Source: Candidatus Kouleothrix ribensis
Lineage (GTDB): Bacteria > Chloroflexota > Chloroflexia > Chloroflexales > Roseiflexaceae
Reading direction: 5' to 3'
NCBI GenBank assembly: GCA_016722075.1
Contig: JADKGW010000001.1
Span: 2,790,001-2,854,000, forward strand
DNA: 64,000 bases
Shown: positions 16,401 to 23,701 of the stretch, one piece after another
How the letters are laid out: each line of letters opens with the position of its first letter
Position numbering within the stretch: the stretch's first letter is position 1
Translations under genes and position numbers: made by a program
Notes under the pieces: model-generated
What the model was told of the DNA's origin: nothing
What the model saw: only the letters and a program-made list of their open reading frames with translations
Databases searched by the model: none

Positions 16401-17495
16401 CGTCTCCGCGTCTCCGTGTCTCCGTGTCTCCGTGTCTCCGTGTCTCCGTGTCTCCGTGTCTCCGTGTCTCCGTGTCTCCGTGTCTCCGTGTCTCCGTGTC
16501 TCCGTGTCTCCGTGTCTCCGTGTCTCCGTGTCTCCGTGTCTCCGTGTCTCCTGCTCTTCTTGCGTTGCCCAGAAGAACGGCGCATACAGGGCGCGCCCCT
16601 CGAAGCGCTGGCCCTGATCGATCCGCTCGATCACCGCCTGCCACTCGTCGGCGGCCTCGCGGCGCAGCGTGCTGGTGTCGAGCGCGCGCATACGCGCCAC
16701 GGCCTGCTCGCTGCGCCAGAACGCGATCTCGTGGGGCGGGCCGACGCTAACCTCGCGCACCTGGGCCTCGCTGCGCTGGGTGATCGGGTCGAAGCGCCGC
16801 AGGCTGTCGATCTCATCACCGAAGAACTCGATCCGCAGCGGCAGCTCGTCGCCGGGCGGGAAGATATCGACGATCCCACCGCGCCGGTTCAGCTCGCCCG
16901 GCTCCTCAACCGTCGGGGCTGTGCGGTAGCCGATCGCCACCCAGCGCGCGACCAGCGCATCGAGCGCGTGCTCATCGCCGCGCCGCAGCCGCACGCTGGC
17001 CTCGGCATACTCGTGCGGCGTCAGGGTCGGCTGTAGCAGCGCCTTGATCGGCGCGATGATCACCAGCGGAGCGGCCAGCGCCGGGCGCTGCGCACCGTCG
17101 GGATCTAAACTGGCCTGTGGGGCCTGGTGCTCAGTGCCTGATTCTTGCAGCGCCCGTAGCACGCGCAGCCGTGCGGCAATCACATCGTTGCCGGGCGACA
17201 TCGGCTCGTAGGGCATGGCATCGCTGGAAGGGAACAGCAGCACCGCGTCGGGGCCGAGCCACTGGCACAGATCCTCGCGCGCGCGCAGTGCCACCTCGCC
17301 ATTATGCACAATATAGAGCAGCGGCCGGCCCAGCTGCTGCGCCAGCGCCGCCACCAGCGCCGAGCGCGCCGCGCCAAGCGCGGGGGCCGCGTGCAGCCGC
17401 GCGCCGGGCGCCGCCGTGCGCAGCCGCTCGGCCAGCGCGGCCACCTGCGGGTGCGCGGCGAGCTGATCGAGCAGTTCGACGAGTTCCAATGTCAT
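13479..17495 (-). CDS. mfd: Transcription-repair coupling factor
   Basis: A 1338-residue Mfd that removes stalled RNA polymerase and recruits UvrA. The N-terminal UvrB-like modules (residues 1-600) are followed by the RNA-polymerase-interacting domain (about 625-690; GDYVVHIEHGIAVYEG). The RecG-like translocase has Walker A GDVGFGKTEVA near 777, DEEQ near 878 and a QIRGRVGRS motif VI. The C-terminal TRCF domain covers about 1240-1338. It exceeds the roughly 1150-residue norm partly because three simple-repeat tracts are inserted in frame (residues about 315-388, 548-573 and 1148-1177), each where surface loops or linkers are expected. ATG 17495 is the first start of a frame that otherwise has no upstream extension. 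Confidence 0.96.
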   Translation of the reverse strand: MTLELVELLDQLAAHPQVAALAERLRTAAPGARLHAAPALGAARSALVAALAQQLGRPLLYIVHNGEVALRAREDLCQWLGPDAVLLFPSSDAMPYEPMSPGNDVIAARLRVLRALQESGTEHQAPQASLDPDGAQRPALAAPLVIIAPIKALLQPTLTPHEYAEASVRLRRGDEHALDALVARWVAIGYRTAPTVEEPGELNRRGGIVDIFPPGDELPLRIEFFGDEIDSLRRFDPITQRSEAQVREVSVGPPHEIAFWRSEQAVARMRALDTSTLRREAADEWQAVIERIDQGQRFEGRALYAPFFWATQEEQETRRHGDTETRRHGDTETRRHGDTETRRHGDTETRRHGDTETRRHGDAETRRHGDAETRRHGDTETRRRGDTETSVDGQTLAWSPDLPASVPGPASLLAHLPPATPVCFSELLILAQHAAEQHHHAGERRNAHADAGELPPAFPRPYLLWAELLAQAGRLTLVNLSNNAEALGADAATGMPGFSDWRLPGTLFAPADLFGGQLKRLVDDIVARVGDGEQVAVVTPQAARIQEMVEERMRDEGTRMNDSSSILHPSSFMHGSLDEGWRSIDLNLTLYTDAEIFGWRQRRPVAERKRKRDRNAEERAAFLRGLKPGDYVVHIEHGIAVYEGLIRRTVGKTEREYLNLRYAEGDRLYVPVDQIDRVSRYIGAGDTAPALTRLGTQDWERAKRKARAAVQELANDLLDLYAKRQLSQGFAFSPDGEWQRELEAAFPYAETPDQLRAIADVKHDMELVQPMDRLICGDVGFGKTEVALRAAFKAVQDGKQVAVLVPTTVLAQQHYDTFTRRMAAFPLKVDMISRFRSAKEQDEIIARLARGEIDIIIGTHRLLSADIRFKDLGLLVVDEEQRFGVRHKERIKQLRANVDVLTMTATPIPRTLHMAMAGIRDLSVIDTPPEDRVPIKTYVLPYDDQLVREALLREIDRGGQVYFLHNRVQSIYYVADKLKQLVPEAEVGVGHGQLGEHQLERVMLDFFSGKDDVLVCTTIIESGLDVPNANTIVIDDATTYGLAQLYQIRGRVGRSAQRAYAYLFYKPDQRMTPEAQDRLQAIQEATELGAGFRIAMRDLEIRGAGNLLGAEQSGHIAAVGFDLYSRLLEQAVRTMKAKLVEINFRPTTDKEARRQGGKETREIDDPSVSLSTPLPVSASKGRQPAVKVDEKVLISPLVTLDLPLDAYLPAEYIADDRVRLAVYQHLAEAQTLRAVRELRQELRDRFGQLPAPADYLLTWLEIKALALAANITSVVTTAEEFIIRLPEGDAHDREKLRRRFGKDPTIRVGPQFVRLDRRSLPGESWIEALSGVLATLGK
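13966..14052. repeat. In-frame low-complexity insert 3 of mfd
   Basis: Contains four tandem copies of an 8-bp unit (TTGCCTCC type, about 14022-14046) plus degenerate GGGAGAGG/GGAGACC stretches. On the coding strand it encodes a hydrophilic segment rich in Arg, Lys and Gln. It lies in the linker between translocase and C-terminal TRCF domain. Confidence 0.75.
15777..15850. repeat. In-frame heptamer insert 2 of mfd
   Basis: Tandem GAAGGAT/GGAGGAT units run to about 15808 and are mirrored by ATCCTTC/CATCCTT units to 15850, so the insert is itself a loose inverted repeat. It encodes about 25 residues (DSSSILHPSSF and neighbours) just before the polymerase-interacting domain. Confidence 0.8.
16330..16550. 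repeat. In-frame octamer expansion 1 of mfd, about 27 copies of GTGTCTCC
   Basis: Roughly 221 bp of uninterrupted 8-bp units with only GCGTCTCC variants. Three units make 24 bp, so the coding strand encodes an 8-residue period (ETRRHGDT) repeated about nine times. Six-frame openness follows from the repeat itself. The same octamer is intergenic at 6335-6429. Confidence 0.95.
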
Positions 17496-17845
17496 GCGCG
17501 CTCACATCCCTCAGATCGCCGGATTTTGGACGCGGGCAAACGCGGACGAACGCGGAAGATCGGTCAGATCTCCGTGTTTGCCCGTGTTAGCCACGTTTTG
17601 ATATGGTTGCCTAGCCCGGCCAGGCATGCCCGGCGCAGGCTGCGGATGTTATAGCACGAAAGGTGCCCGGCGTAAAGGGCGGCCGGCGAACCCCATCGCC
17701 CTGCGCCACGCTGCGCGCGCCTCGCCGATCGGCGCGCGCCCGTTGAATTTCAATGGCCAACATCGACGTAGAGCCACCCCGACGGGGTGGCTCTACGCTG
17801 GGGTGCATTGATTACAGCGGTGGGCTGCGCGCTCCTGCGCATCGC
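17496..17845. other. Non-coding gap between mfd start and regulator stop, with two inverted repeats
   Basis: 17531-17546 (CGCGGGCAAACGCGGA) and 17571-17586 (TCCGTGTTTGCCCGTG) form a 14/16 inverted repeat 36 bp upstream of mfd and could be an operator or leader hairpin. 17768-17796 is a perfect 13-bp stem (GTAGAGCCACCCC, loop GAC) of the hairpin family also seen at 26093 and 33011; the 11-mer GAATTTCAATG precedes it, as at 32999. No gene is evident. Confidence 0.7.
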
Positions 17846-20800
17846 TCACCGCTTCAGCCCAAACGCCAGCGCCCGCTCGGGCGGCCAGGCCGCGCCCTCG
17901 GCCCACAGCGCCGCGAACGTGTCGTCGCCCAGCGCGCGGCGGGCGGCGGCGAGCGCCGCGTCGTATGCCAGCCGACGGTAGGGCGGCAGCGGCGCCCCCA
18001 TGGCCGCGCGCCAGGCGTCCATCGCCGCCAGCAGCCGCACCATCATGGGCTGGTCGCCGATGTGGCGCGCCAGATCCTCCAGGCCGGTCGCCACCAGCCA
18101 GTGCGGCCCCACCTGCCAGCCGCGCCGCACGCCCTCGATCAGCAGCGCGCGCGCCTGCTCGATGCGCCCGGCCGCCAGGTCGATCTGCCCCCTGGTGACC
18201 AGCAGCTCAACCTCGCCGCCGCGCACGCCGTGGGCGCGAAACAGCGCCAGCGCCTCGTTGGCCAGCGCCGCCGCGCGCGCCAGGTCGCCCAGCATCAGCG
18301 CCGCCAGCGCCAGGTTGTTGAGCGCGAAGCCCGCGACCCAGGAGTGGTCGAGCGCGCGCCCGATCGCCAGCCCCTCGGCGCTGTAGGCTTGCAGCTGCAC
18401 GGCGTTGCCCTGGTCGCGGGCGATGTCGCCCAGCCCCAGCAGCGTAAACGCCTCGCCGGCTCGGTCGCCCAGCGCGCGGTAGGTGCTCAGCCCCTCCTGG
18501 TAGATTGCGGTCGCGCGCGCCACATCGCCGTGCTCGCGCGTCACCACGCCCAGCCGGAACAGGGCGTAGGCGATGCCGGCGCGGTCGTGGTTGGCGCGGG
18601 CCAGCGCCACGCTTTCCTCAAGCAGCGCGATCGCTTTAGCGTACTGACCCTGGCCGCGCGCCATGATCCCGCGGTGGGCCAGCACCGCTGCGACGCGCCC
18701 GGTCTGGCCCATCGCCTGGTCGATCAGCAGCCCCTCAGAAAGGAACGCCTCGGCGCTGGCGAAGTCGTCCTGGTCGTGGGCCAGCCAGCCCACCCCATAG
18801 AGCGCGTTGGCGCGCACCGCCGGGTCGACCGTGGCGTCGGCGGCGGCGAGTGCGCGCTCAAGCCAGCTGCGCCCCTCGCCCAGGTAGCAGCGCCGCTGCC
18901 AGAAGGGCCAGAGCGCCCCGGCCAGGCGCAGCGCGAACGTGCGGTCGCTTTGGCTATCGGCCCAGCCCAGCGCGGCGCGCAGGTTATCGAGCGCGGCCTC
19001 GAGCCGGGCCAGCCAGTGCTCTTGCTGGGGGCCGGCTAGCTCGGGGCCGGCGCGCTCGGCCAGCGCCAGAAAGTAGGCCGCGTGGCGGGCGCTCAGCTCG
19101 GCCTCGCCGGCGCCCAGGCGCTCGGCCGCAAACTGGCGCAGCAGCTCGTGGATGCTGTAGCGCCCCGCGCCGGCGCTGCGCACCAGCGACTTATCGACCA
19201 GGGCCACCAGGGCGGCGACCGACACCTCGGCCACCTCGCGCGCAGCCTCGCGATCGAAGCTGCCGCGGAATACCGCCAGGCGCGCCAGCGCCTGCTGCTC
19301 GGCCGGCTTGAGCGAGCGCCAGGCGTAGTCGAACACCGCCCGCAGGCTGCGGTGCCGATCGGGCACATCGCGCGTGCGCGCCGCCAGGAAGTCCAGGTCG
19401 GCCTGGATCTCGGCGGCGATCTCGTCGGGGGTGAAGTGCTCGACCCAGTGGGCCGCCAGCTCGATCGCCAGCGGCATGCCATCCAGCAGCCGGCATAGCC
19501 GCGCCACCCCCGTATCGGCGCTGCTCTGCTGCCAGCCGGGCGAGTGCTGGGCCGCCCGGTCGAGGAATAGCTGGATGCCAGGGTAGCTGGCCGGGTCGGC
19601 CGCGTCGGGTGGCGGCAGGGGCAGGCCCGCCAGGCGCAACAGCGCCTCGCCGCCCAGGCCCAGCGGCTCGCGCGAGGTGGCGACGACGCACACCTCTGGG
19701 GCGGCCTCGAGCAGCGCGCGCGCGACGGCGGCCACCTCGGGCAGGTGCTCGCAGTTGTCGAGCACCAGCAGCGCCGCGCGCTCCTGCAGCGCCTCCGCCA
19801 GCTCGTCGAGCGGGTCGCTCCGGCCGGTGAGCGTGTAGCCCAGCGTGGCCGCGATCACATTTGCCAGCGTGCCGCGCTCGATCGCCGGGTCGTCGGACGG
19901 CTGGACACCGACCAGCGCGACCCACCAGGCGCCGTCGGTGAAGCGCGGCAGCAGGTGCCGGCCGATCGCGATCGACAGGCGCGTCTTGCCCGCGCCGCCC
20001 GGCCCGATCAGCGTCACCAGGCGGCTGCCGCCCGCCAGCAGCCGTTCCACCTGCACCAGCTCGTCGGCCCGCCCGACGAACGAGGTGATCGGCGCGGGCA
20101 GGTTGTGCTTTGGAGCGTTGAATGTTGAGTGTTGAGTGTTGAGCTCGGCCTGCTTCAATTCAGCGCTCAACCCTGAACGCTCAGTTCCTTTTTCGGTGTA
20201 GGCCGGCTGTGGCGGTGGCTCGGCCGGGGGCGCGCGCCCACCCGCGCCCTGAGCGTGCGCCGGCCCGGCCTCGGCCAGCAGTTGCTCGATCGTCTGCGCA
20301 CGCCCAGCCGCCTGGGCCGCCGCAAAGGCCGGCGCGCCCAGCTGCTCGCCCAGGATGGCGTGCATCCGCTCGTGCTGCGCGTGGTCGTAGGGCAGGAGCC
20401 GGGTATGCAGCGCGTCTAGCAGCACCTCGGCGTGGCCAAGCAGCCGGGCCGCGCGATCGACGTGCCCGGCCGCGACGGCGCTAGCGGCCAGGCCCACCAG
20501 ACAGGCCGCCACACCCTGGCGATCGTTCACGGCCAGGTTGAGCCGCAGGCTTTCGGCGCACAGCGCCGCCGCCTGATCGGGCCGGCCGAGCTGCAGCGCC
20601 AGGAAGCCCAGGCGGCGCAGCGGGTAGGGCAGCGCGATGCTGTTGCGGTGGCTGCGTAAGATTGCGACGCTTTCGGCGTAGAGCGCCTCGGCGCGGCCCG
20701 CGTCGCCTTGGGCCAGAACCGCGTCGCCCAGGTACATGGCCGAGCCGGCGATATCGTTGGCCGCGCCCAGCGCGCGGTAGATCAGCAGGCTTTCCTCGCC

Positions 20801-23209
20801 GCTGGCGCGCGCCTCGGCGTAATCGCGGCGGTCGTTAGCCAGCGCGCTCAGGTAGCGCAGCGCAAAGGCCGTCACCGTCGGCTCGGCCAGCGCGCGCCCG
20901 ATCGCCAGCGCCTCCTCCAGCAGCTCGCGCGCCTGGGCCGGCTGGCCGCGCACAAACTCAAGGTAGCCGGCCGCGTTCAAGGCCCTGGCCCGCGTTGTCG
21001 TGCGCGCGGCGGCCTGTGGGTGCGCCAGCAGGCGGCGCAGCAGGTCGATCCCGGTGGCATAGAAGCCGCGCACGCGCCAGAAGTAGCGCAGCGCGGTCAC
21101 CAGCCGCAGCGCCGCGAGCGCGTCGCCGTGCTCTTCGGCCCAGTCGGCTGCCGCGCGCAGGTTGGCGTGCTCGGCGGCCAACAGGTCGAGCCATGCGACC
21201 TGATCGGGGCCGACGAGCTGCGGCTCGGCCTGCTCGGCCAGCTGAAGATAGTGGGCCAGGTGGCGCGCGCCGCCTGCGCCGGCCTCGCCCGCCGCCAGCA
21301 GCTGCTCGTGGGCGTAGGCGCGCATGGTTTCGAGCAGCCGGTAGCGCATGCCCTCGGGCCGCTGCTCCGACACCACCAGCGACTTATCGATCAGCTGGGC
21401 CAGCAGCTCGACCGTGCCGGCCGCCCCGCCCGGCGCGCCGGGGTCACCGGCCACCTGCTCGGCGGCCGGCAGCGTAAAGCCGCCGGCGAAAACCGCCAGC
21501 CGGCGAAAGCAGGCCCGCTCGGGCTCGCTCAGCAGCGCGTAGCTCCAGTCGAGCGCGGCGCGCAGGCGCGGCGGCCCTGCCGCCGTGGCACCGCCCGCCA
21601 GCAGTGTAAAGCGGTCGTCCAGGCGCGCCGCGATCGTTTCCACCGGCATATGCCGCACGCGCGCGGCCGCCAGCTCGATCGCCAGCGGCAGGCTGTCGAG
21701 CTGGCGGCAGATCTGGGCCACTGCCGGCGCGTTCTGCGCGGTGAGCGCAAACCCTGGGTCCACCGCGCGGGCGCGCTCGACAAACAGCTGGATGCTTTCG
21801 TAGCCCAGCAGCCGCTCGGGCGGCTGGTCGGCGGCTGCGGGCGCGGCCAGCGGCAGCACCGGCCAGACCAGCTCGCCCGCGACGTGCAGCAGCTCGCGGC
21901 TGGTGGCGATGATCGTGAGGCCAGGGCAGGCGTGCAGCAGCCGCTCGGCCAGGTCGTGGCAGGCCACCACCATATGCTCGCAGTTATCGAGCAGGAGCAG
22001 CAGCCGCTTTGGCTGCAGCGCGGCCGCCAGCGATGCCACCGCCGGCTGGCTCGCGGCCAGCGGCAGGCCGAGCGCCTCGGCCACGGCCTGGGGCAGCAGC
22101 GCCGGATCGCGCAGTGGCTCTAGCGCGGCCAGCCACGCGCCGTCGGGGTAGCCGGGCAGGCTGGCGGCGGCCAGCTCGATCGCCAGGCGGGTCTTGCCGC
22201 TGCCGGTGGCGCCGGTGAGCGTGATCAGGTGGGCATGCGCCAGGCTTTGGCGCAGCGCGGCGAGCTGCTCGTCGCGCCCAATAAAGCTGGTGAGCTGGGC
22301 GGGCAGGTTATGCCGTTGAGTGTTGAGTGTTGAGTGTTGAGTGTTGAGTTCGGTCTGCTTTAGCTCGCGAAAGTTGAGTGCTGAGGGTTGAGTGTTGAGC
22401 TCGGTCTGCTTTAACTCAATACTCAACACTGAAAACTCAGCACTTTTTTCGGTGCGGATCTGCTGCGCCAGCGCGTCGAGCTCGGGCGCCGGCTCGAGCC
22501 CCAGCTCCGCATCGAGGATGCGGCGGCAGGCCTCGTACTGCTCAAGCGCCGCGCCGCGCTGGCCCATGGCCCACAGCGCGCGGATCACCTGGGCGTGGGC
22601 CGACTCGCGCCAGGGCTCGAGCGCCAGCTGGCGGCGCCCATACTCGGCCTGGGCCGGGTAGTCGCCGCGCTGCTCGTGGGCGGCGGCCAGCAGATCGAGC
22701 GCAGCCAGCTGCTGCTGGTGCAGCTGCTCGCGCTGGATGGCGACCCATTCTTCGAACGGCGCGCTATCGGGCAGGCTGAAGCCGTGCAGGAAGTTGCCCT
22801 GGTACAACGCGACCGCCTCGGCCAGCCGCGCCAGGCAGGCGTCGCAGCGCTCAGGCGCTGCGTGCGCGTGCGTGCGCGTGGCGGCGGTCAGCTCGCGGAA
22901 GGCGGCCACGTCGAGCGTGTGCGGGCTGGCGGCCACAAACTGCACGCTTTGGCGATCGGCGTCGAGCAGCGGGCCGCCGGCCTCGCCCAGGCGGCGGCGC
23001 AGCTCGGCCAGCGCCACACGCAGGCTGTTGCGCGCCGCATCCTCGGGCGTGTCGGGCCAGAGCAGCCCCACCAGCGCCTCGCGGCTGTGGCGGTGGCGCG
23101 CCTCGACGGCCAGGTAGGCCAGCAGCGCCAGCTCCTTGCGCACCCGCATGTCGATCACGCGGCCCGCGCGCGCCACGCGCGGCGGCCCAAGCAGGCTGAT
23201 CGTAAGCAT
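17846..23209 (-). CDS. Giant SARP/BTAD-type regulator with two NB-ARC (STAND) and two TPR modules
   Basis: A 1787-residue predicted transcription factor. Residues 1-95 are an OmpR-like winged helix (LTISLLGPPRV, RKELALLAYLA, RNSLRVALAELRRRLGE), and 95-250 the BTAD helical domain. A repeat-derived linker (255-298) leads to NB-ARC 1 (Walker A GATGSGKTR near 332; Walker B LLLLLDNCEH) and a TPR array to about 1000. A second linker (1008-1031), NB-ARC 2 (GPGGAGKTR near 1067; LLVLDNCEH) and a second TPR array follow. The second half repeats the first without its DNA-binding head. ATG 23209 is chosen because GGAGGAGGGG lies upstream; the longer GTG 23227 would encode the RBS. It is divergent from operator-bearing genes at 23368 onward and is the obvious candidate to bind them. 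Confidence 0.85.
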   Translation of the reverse strand: MLTISLLGPPRVARAGRVIDMRVRKELALLAYLAVEARHRHSREALVGLLWPDTPEDAARNSLRVALAELRRRLGEAGGPLLDADRQSVQFVAASPHTLDVAAFRELTAATRTHAHAAPERCDACLARLAEAVALYQGNFLHGFSLPDSAPFEEWVAIQREQLHQQQLAALDLLAAAHEQRGDYPAQAEYGRRQLALEPWRESAHAQVIRALWAMGQRGAALEQYEACRRILDAELGLEPAPELDALAQQIRTEKSAEFSVLSIELKQTELNTQPSALNFRELKQTELNTQHSTLNTQRHNLPAQLTSFIGRDEQLAALRQSLAHAHLITLTGATGSGKTRLAIELAAASLPGYPDGAWLAALEPLRDPALLPQAVAEALGLPLAASQPAVASLAAALQPKRLLLLLDNCEHMVVACHDLAERLLHACPGLTIIATSRELLHVAGELVWPVLPLAAPAAADQPPERLLGYESIQLFVERARAVDPGFALTAQNAPAVAQICRQLDSLPLAIELAAARVRHMPVETIAARLDDRFTLLAGGATAAGPPRLRAALDWSYALLSEPERACFRRLAVFAGGFTLPAAEQVAGDPGAPGGAAGTVELLAQLIDKSLVVSEQRPEGMRYRLLETMRAYAHEQLLAAGEAGAGGARHLAHYLQLAEQAEPQLVGPDQVAWLDLLAAEHANLRAAADWAEEHGDALAALRLVTALRYFWRVRGFYATGIDLLRRLLAHPQAAARTTTRARALNAAGYLEFVRGQPAQARELLEEALAIGRALAEPTVTAFALRYLSALANDRRDYAEARASGEESLLIYRALGAANDIAGSAMYLGDAVLAQGDAGRAEALYAESVAILRSHRNSIALPYPLRRLGFLALQLGRPDQAAALCAESLRLNLAVNDRQGVAACLVGLAASAVAAGHVDRAARLLGHAEVLLDALHTRLLPYDHAQHERMHAILGEQLGAPAFAAAQAAGRAQTIEQLLAEAGPAHAQGAGGRAPPAEPPPQPAYTEKGTERSGLSAELKQAELNTQHSTFNAPKHNLPAPITSFVGRADELVQVERLLAGGSRLVTLIGPGGAGKTRLSIAIGRHLLPRFTDGAWWVALVGVQPSDDPAIERGTLANVIAATLGYTLTGRSDPLDELAEALQERAALLVLDNCEHLPEVAAVARALLEAAPEVCVVATSREPLGLGGEALLRLAGLPLPPPDAADPASYPGIQLFLDRAAQHSPGWQQSSADTGVARLCRLLDGMPLAIELAAHWVEHFTPDEIAAEIQADLDFLAARTRDVPDRHRSLRAVFDYAWRSLKPAEQQALARLAVFRGSFDREAAREVAEVSVAALVALVDKSLVRSAGAGRYSIHELLRQFAAERLGAGEAELSARHAAYFLALAERAGPELAGPQQEHWLARLEAALDNLRAALGWADSQSDRTFALRLAGALWPFWQRRCYLGEGRSWLERALAAADATVDPAVRANALYGVGWLAHDQDDFASAEAFLSEGLLIDQAMGQTGRVAAVLAHRGIMARGQGQYAKAIALLEESVALARANHDRAGIAYALFRLGVVTREHGDVARATAIYQEGLSTYRALGDRAGEAFTLLGLGDIARDQGNAVQLQAYSAEGLAIGRALDHSWVAGFALNNLALAALMLGDLARAAALANEALALFRAHGVRGGEVELLVTRGQIDLAAGRIEQARALLIEGVRRGWQVGPHWLVATGLEDLARHIGDQPMMVRLLAAMDAWRAAMGAPLPPYRRLAYDAALAAARRALGDDTFAALWAEGAAWPPERALAFGLKR
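20115..20186. repeat. In-frame heptamer tract in regulator linker 2
   Basis: GTTGAGT-type units (about four clear copies, then degenerate and inverted ones) encode ELNTQHST-like peptide directly N-terminal to the second NB-ARC domain. The matching tract precedes the first NB-ARC domain. Confidence 0.8.
22314..22445. repeat. In-frame heptamer tract in regulator linker 1
   Basis: About eight GTTGAGT units in two blocks, followed by the inverted form ACTCAAC. They encode repeated LNTQHST peptide between BTAD and NB-ARC 1. A 7-bp unit returns to frame every 21 bp, giving a 7-residue period. Confidence 0.85.
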
Positions 23210-23257
23210 TCCCAACCCCTCCTCCACAATGCCCCTCTTTACATCCGCTTACACCGC

Positions 23258-23360
23258 CGAGCCACGAGCCACGAGCCACGAGCCACGAGCCACGAGAAGC
23301 AATCCACAGATTACACAGATGACACAGATTGGATTCCCAATTCAACACTCAAAACTCACC
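23258..23360. repeat. Heptamer array in the divergent promoter region
   Basis: 23258-23297 holds about 5.5 units of CGAGCCA. It is followed by three CACAGATTA/CACAGATGA 9-mers (about 23305-23331) and CAACACTCAAAACTC. It lies between the regulator start and operator 1, so it is probably transcribed in the regulator's leader or spaces the two promoters. The 7-mer is the same as at 6282. Confidence 0.85.
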
Positions 23361-23367
23361 CCTCGCC

Positions 23368-23413
23368 CAGCTAATGATCAGCTAATGATTAATTAGCGGT
23401 CGCGCGCTAGAGT
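23368..23413 (+). promoter_or_regulatory. BTAD-type operator/promoter 1
   Basis: Two perfect 11-bp direct repeats CAGCTAATGAT (23368-23378, 23379-23389) are followed by a degenerate third (TAATTAGCGGT). A -10-like TAGAGT lies at 23408-23413, exactly 40 bp after the first base of repeat 1. The repeats cover the -35 position. Established SARP sites are heptamer direct repeats with 11-bp spacing just upstream of the -10, which this matches. Drives the genes at 23453 and 23702. Confidence 0.72.
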
Positions 23414-23452
23414 AGCGCCAGAACGTTCGCCTGCAATATCAGGAGCCCGCCG

Positions 23453-23686
23453 ATGCAGAACCCGCCGCCACAATCCTATATGCTGCGTCTGTGGCGCGAG
23501 CACCACGGCGCGCCGGTGCGCATCACCGTCGTGCTGGTTGGCCAGCCCGACGAGCGCCGACACTTCAGTACCCTGGCGGAGTGCTTCGCCTGGCTCAACG
23601 AGCAGGCCACGCGGCCCGATCCACCACAGCTAGTTGTTCCAGGGAGTGCCCCTATTGTAGCGCAGAAGCATGCGCCTGAAAAGTAG
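23453..23686 (+). CDS. Small protein of unknown function, first gene under operator 1
   Basis: A 77-residue protein with no signal peptide or TM. The core SYMLRLWREHHGAPVRITVVLV, then HFSTLAECFAWLNEQ, reads as a beta-hairpin plus helix and looks like a folded small domain rather than a chance frame. I do not recognise a characterised family. AGGAG at 23441-23445 precedes ATG 23453. Only 15 bp separate its stop from the large secreted-protein gene, so the two are co-transcribed; it could be a regulator, chaperone or anti-factor for that product, which is inference only. Confidence 0.7.
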   Translation: MQNPPPQSYMLRLWREHHGAPVRITVVLVGQPDERRHFSTLAECFAWLNEQATRPDPPQLVVPGSAPIVAQKHAPEK

Positions 23687-23701
23687 AGAAGGAGCAAGCC
23701 A

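Noticed and set aside
16330..16550. CRISPR-like array
   Set aside because: Units are 8 bp with no spacers; simple tandem repeat in a coding sequence.
16152..17036. Long plus-strand open frame opposite mfd, containing repeated LRVSVSPC
   Set aside because: It is open because the octamer array has no stops in any frame; it lacks an RBS and lies wholly inside mfd.
20708..22123. 471-residue plus-strand open frame opposite the BTAD regulator
   Set aside because: High GC leaves antisense frames open; the sequence is Arg/Gln/Gly-rich with no recognisable domain, while the other strand encodes clear NB-ARC/TPR motifs.
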